A stretch of DNA of 55,866 nucleotides. Origin: Brevundimonas sp. (lineage in GTDB: Bacteria; Pseudomonadota; Alphaproteobacteria; Caulobacterales; Caulobacteraceae). Below are positions 52,186 to 55,866 of the stretch, piece after piece. Positions within the stretch are counted from its first letter, which is position 1. The number at the start of each line of letters is the position of its first letter. The notes under the pieces were generated by a model, which saw only the letters and a list, made by a program, of their open reading frames with translations, had not been told where the DNA came from and made no database searches. The translations under genes were made by a program, and so were the position numbers. The DNA lies in NCBI RefSeq assembly GCF_004210735.1, contig NZ_SDZL01000011.1, positions 1 to 55,866 of the forward strand, given 5' to 3'.

Positions 52186-53019
52186 TCAGGCTTTCAGCCG
52201 CTTGGCGTGGAAGGCGACATGGTCGTCGATGAAACTGGCCATGAAGAAATAGGAATGGTCATAGCCCGGTTGCATGCGCAGGGTCAGCGTCTGACGCGCC
52301 GCTTTCGCCGCCTCGATCAGCAGTTCGGGCTTTAGCTGATCCGTCAGGAAGCTGTCGGCGTCGCCCTGATCCACCAGGATGTCGTCATAGACGCCCCGCG
52401 CCGCGCCACGGGCGATCAGCAGGGCGGCATCGTGGTTGGCCCACTCGACCCGGTCGTCGCCCAAGTAGGCGCCGAACGCCTTTTCACCCCACGCGCAGCG
52501 CGTGGGCGAGGCGATGGGCGCAAAGGCCGATACGGACTTGAACAGCGCCGGATGGCGCAGAGCCAGCGTCAACGCCCCGTGCCCCCCCATGGAATGGCCC
52601 GAGATAGAGCGGGTCTTCGTCGTCGGGAACTGGGCGTCGATCAGGGCGATCAACTCACCCGTGACATAGCTCTCCATGCGGAAATGCGACGCCCAAGGCG
52701 CCTGCGTCGCGTCCACATAGAAACCCGCCCCCTGCCCCAGGTCGTAGGCCGGATCGTCCGCGACACCTTCACCGCGCGGGCTGGTGTCTGGCGCGACGAT
52801 AATGACGCCGTGCTCAGCGGCGGCTTTATAGGCCCCGGCCTTGGTCGTGAAATTATCCTCGGTGCAGGTCAGGCCCGACAGCCAGATCAGCACCGGAAAC
52901 GGCCCCTGCCCCGCCGGAACGAAGACCGACAGGGTCATGGGCGTGCCGGTGGTCGTGCTGTCGTGCTTCAGATAGCGCAGCGTGCCGCCGTGGACCTGAT
53001 GCTGCTTGACGACGTCCAT
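52186..53019 (-). CDS. fghA: S-formylglutathione hydrolase
   Basis: Esterase of 277 aa that hydrolyses S-formylglutathione to formate and glutathione, the second step of glutathione-dependent formaldehyde oxidation. The nucleophile elbow GHSMGGHGALTLALR, oxyanion region LSGLTCTEDNFTTKAG and the histidine in PGYDHSYFFMASF are all present, as in the esterase D family. The start ATG 53019 begins MDVVKQHQVHGGTLRYLKHDS. The gene encoding the first-step dehydrogenase is about 600 bp upstream on the same strand, with a VOC protein and a repeat pair between. Confidence 0.96.
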   Translation of the reverse strand: MDVVKQHQVHGGTLRYLKHDSTTTGTPMTLSVFVPAGQGPFPVLIWLSGLTCTEDNFTTKAGAYKAAAEHGVIIVAPDTSPRGEGVADDPAYDLGQGAGFYVDATQAPWASHFRMESYVTGELIALIDAQFPTTKTRSISGHSMGGHGALTLALRHPALFKSVSAFAPIASPTRCAWGEKAFGAYLGDDRVEWANHDAALLIARGAARGVYDDILVDQGDADSFLTDQLKPELLIEAAKAARQTLTLRMQPGYDHSYFFMASFIDDHVAFHAKRLKA

Positions 53020-53031
53020 GCGAATACTCCG

Positions 53032-53053
53032 CTCATCCCCGCGGGGGACCCAA
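53032..53053. repeat. REP-like element, left copy
   Basis: CTCATCCCCGCGGGGGACCC is the shorter copy of a repeat pair in the gap between fghA and the VOC gene. It is inverted relative to the right copy at 53122 and shares the ends TCATCCCCGCGG and GGGGACCCA. Confidence 0.65.
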
Positions 53054-53121
53054 GTCTTTGGCTTCGCTGCTGCAATAGGAAGCCTTGGCGCAAAAGGCCA
53101 CCGGCGAGTCCGTGGTTTTCG

Positions 53122-53150
53122 CTGGGTCCCCGCCTCCGCGGGGATGAACG
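53122..53150. repeat. REP-like element, right copy (REPIN-like pair)
   Basis: CTGGGTCCCCGCCTCCGCGG followed by GGATGAACG is the inverted, longer copy of the repeat at 53032. The two are separated by about 70 bp, the layout of a REPIN. Each copy can form its own hairpin. Confidence 0.65.
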
Positions 53151-53159
53151 GAAGGCGAA

Positions 53160-53543
53160 CTATCCCATCCGATGGACGGCGCAGATCTTGTTGCCGGCCG
53201 GATCGCGCAGATAGGCCAGATACATGGCGCCGAACTTCATGTTCCGCACGCCAGGCGGGCTTTCGACAGAGACGCCGCCGTTCTCGACCCCCGCCTTGTG
53301 GAAGGCGTCGACCGCCTCGGTGCTGGAGGCCGCAAAGCCGATGGTGCCGCCGTTGGCGTGGCAGGCGGGCTGACCGTCGATGGGGCGCGTAACGCCGAAC
53401 ATGGCGCGCGACGACAGATAGAAGACCCGCCCACCGGCCTCGTCCGGCATGCCGGACGCCGTGCCCAGCGCGCCCAGGACGGCGTTGTAAAAACGAGTCG
53501 ACGCCTCAAGATCGTTCGAGCCGACGGTAACGTGAGTGAACAT
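53160..53543 (-). CDS. VOC-superfamily protein (glyoxalase/bleomycin resistance-like)
   Basis: Protein of 127 aa with the paired beta-alpha-beta-beta-beta modules of the vicinal oxygen chelate fold: MFTHVTVGSNDLEASTRFYNAVLG at the start and YLAYLRDPAGNKICAVHRM at the end. The metal-ligand positions include His4 near the start, while the C-terminal glutamate expected in glyoxalase I is not obvious. ATG 53543 has GGGAGG upstream. It is downstream of the class III alcohol dehydrogenase and upstream of fghA, so it may be co-transcribed and act on a related glutathione adduct, but the substrate is unknown. Confidence 0.85.
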   Translation of the reverse strand: MFTHVTVGSNDLEASTRFYNAVLGALGTASGMPDEAGGRVFYLSSRAMFGVTRPIDGQPACHANGGTIGFAASSTEAVDAFHKAGVENGGVSVESPPGVRNMKFGAMYLAYLRDPAGNKICAVHRMG

Positions 53544-53622
53544 CGCAAATCCTCCCTTGGCCGCTCGTTGGCGGCGAAGGGGAGGGTAGACAATGTCAGT
53601 TTCCTTTAGCAACCCTTACAGG

Positions 53623-54729
<1,107 letters not shown>

Positions 54730-54781
54730 GGCGGGGAGCTCCTTGAGGCGAGCCCTCTTCTCCCCGCATTGGCGCGCGGGA

Positions 54782-55441
54782 TCAATCCTCGGCGGGCGGC
54801 GCCGGCATCAGGTCGCCATAGGGGGCCGCATCCGCCAGCGCCTGAACAAAGGACGGCCGGTCCATCAGCCGCCGATGCCAGGCGCGCAGGTGTGGGCGAT
54901 CGCCCAATGGAACCAGACGCCGCGCATAGGTGATCAGCGGCGCGGCCGCGCAGTCGGCCAGGGTGAAATCCTCACCCGCGCCCCAGGTCCGCCCGTCCGA
55001 CAGTCGCGCCTCCAGCCAGTCCCAGGCCTGGGCCAACACCTGTAGGTCCTGATCCGAGCCATAGGGGTCGCGCGAACCCTCCGGCCGAAAGGTCTCCAGG
55101 ACGATGCGGTTCATCGGCCCACCGACATAGGTGTCCAGGATCCGGTCAACCCACCGCACCTCAAGCGCCCGATCGCGGTCAACGGGTATCAGGCGATCGC
55201 CGCCCGCCAGCCCATCCAGATACTCGATCACGATGCTCGATTCATAGACGGTCCGCCCCGCCGCATCGTCGACCAGGGTCGGCATCTTGGCGAAGGGCGA
55301 CAGGCCGCGAAACTGGGCCATGACCGCGGCGTCCTGGGCGTCGACGATCCGGCGATCAAAGGGCAGGCCCAGCTCGTACAAGGCGACAACCGCCTTTTGC
55401 CCATAGCCGGCGTAGGGATGATACCAGAGCGTCAGCGCCAT
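54782..55441 (-). CDS. Glutathione S-transferase family protein
   Basis: Protein of 219 aa. The thioredoxin-like N-terminal domain starts [26 protein letters not shown] with a Tyr/Ser-region active site and [10 protein letters not shown] for glutathione binding; the all-helical C-terminal domain has [23 protein letters not shown]. Its target is not known. ATG 55441 lies 53 bp upstream of the frmA gene region on the same strand, consistent with a glutathione-linked detoxification neighbourhood, though an independent promoter is possible. Confidence 0.9.
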   Translation of the reverse strand: MALTLWYHPYAGYGQKAVVALYELGLPFDRRIVDAQDAAVMAQFRGLSPFAKMPTLVDDAAGRTVYESSIVIEYLDGLAGGDRLIPVDRDRALEVRWVDRILDTYVGGPMNRIVLETFRPEGSRDPYGSDQDLQVLAQAWDWLEARLSDGRTWGAGEDFTLADCAAAPLITYARRLVPLGDRPHLRAWHRRLMDRPSFVQALADAAPYGDLMPAPPAED

Positions 55442-55460
55442 CGATGATCCTCTCAGTCCG

Positions 55461-55866
55461 TTACAGCAGCACGATCATGTCGAACCGCGCGATGCCATCG
55501 ACGGGCGTGGTCATCAAGGCGGCCTTGCGCTGCGGCTCGGGGATGCGGGCCAGTTCCACATCCTGATCGTTCAGGGGCTCTCCGGCGAAGAACAGCTGGG
55601 TGGTCAATCGCCGCACTCCGCCGACCGTCACCGCCATGTGGATGTGCGGCGCGCGCGTAATGATCCCATAGGGGCCGGCGTCGGCGGTATAGGACGGCGG
55701 CTTCAGCGTGCGGAACCGATAACGGCCCTGATCGTCCGTCTTGACCACCCCATAGCCCTGAAAGCCCTCATCGCGCGGGGCGCGCCCGGCGTCCGCGCTG
55801 TGCAGATAGCGGCCGGCGCCGTCGCACTGCCACAGCTCGACCGTGGCATTGCGCACGGGACGGGCG
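55461..55866 (-). CDS. Intradiol ring-cleavage dioxygenase-type protein (partial, N-terminus outside window)
   Basis: The C-terminal 134 codons are present; the 5' end lies beyond the right edge, and the reading frame remains open to 55866. Visible features are ATVELWQCDGAGRY, DDQGRYRFRTLKPPSY and RAPHIHMAVTVGG with the two His ligands of the non-haem Fe(III) site. This is the protocatechuate/hydroxyquinol-type fold. The ring substrate cannot be assigned; the short length seen suggests a protocatechuate 3,4-dioxygenase-like secreted or cytosolic protein. The apparent GTG start at 55856 is within the domain and is not the real start. Confidence 0.85.
   Translation of the reverse strand, partial: ARPVRNATVELWQCDGAGRYLHSADAGRAPRDEGFQGYGVVKTDDQGRYRFRTLKPPSYTADAGPYGIITRAPHIHMAVTVGGVRRLTTQLFFAGEPLNDQDVELARIPEPQRKAALMTTPVDGIARFDMIVLL

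Overview
The window is GC-rich chromosomal DNA that looks like an alphaproteobacterium of the family Caulobacteraceae, most likely Brevundimonas or a close relative. This rests on codon and base composition, the family-level look of the proteins, an HvyA-like transglutaminase-fold protein inside a capsule export locus, and neighbourhoods such as map-radC and BolA/monothiol glutaredoxin. No rRNA, tRNA, CRISPR array, prophage or insertion sequence was recognised. The genus is inference.

Layout. (1) 1-4957: the start of a single-pass membrane protein (probably SPOR/FtsN-like, cut by the window edge), dgt, divergent erpA, an SdpR/SdpI-like regulator-membrane protein pair with a perfect 16-bp palindrome at its ribosome binding site, an alpha/beta hydrolase, and a PPP-type phosphatase. 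(2) 4961-14193: a capsule/exopolysaccharide export locus. Leftward: a Wza-type lipoprotein and then the phosphatase. Rightward: an HvyA-like cysteine peptidase homologue, two unknown exported or anchored proteins, a beta-barrel outer membrane protein, a fused Wzz/tyrosine kinase, a Wzy-like polymerase/ligase and a SleB-type wall hydrolase. There are no glycosyltransferases or flippase, so sugar assembly must be encoded elsewhere. (3) 14207-19652: sugar use, with a FucP-like transporter and a GH13 alpha-glucosidase facing away from a LacI-type operator, then a membrane PQQ glucose dehydrogenase. (4) 19898-25842: gltD-gltB. (5) 25897-29607: a non-homologous end-joining locus (ligD, a DUF3606 protein, convergent ku). 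(6) 29689-34156: an ABC exporter whose permease is fused to an M1 metallopeptidase. (7) 34226-43581: malate synthase G, a DUF1345 protein, a DEAD-box helicase, a FadL-like channel, a secreted regulatory-domain protein, map, radC and a GNAT acetyltransferase. (8) 43649-47837: BolA, a degenerate aldo/keto reductase, CGFS glutaredoxin, a thioesterase, a family of small lipoproteins, and an NamA/YqjM-like ene-reductase. (9) 47968-51837: rpsD, an MHYT-GGDEF-EAL protein and superoxide dismutase. (10) 51928-55866: glutathione-dependent formaldehyde detoxification (class III alcohol dehydrogenase, a VOC protein, S-formylglutathione hydrolase) with a REPIN-like repeat pair, a glutathione transferase, and a truncated intradiol dioxygenase.

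The most interesting points are the HvyA-type capsule locus with its long alanine-rich insert and an undescribed 8-7-8 inverted repeat upstream, an aldo/keto reductase that has lost all four catalytic residues and sits between BolA and the CGFS glutaredoxin, the ABC permease-M1 peptidase fusion, the sdpRI-like pair, two paralogous cysteine-containing lipoproteins flanking the ene-reductase, and several perfect operator-like palindromes. Positions, motifs and repeats were read by eye from the sequence; family assignments come from recognised motifs and not from database searches.
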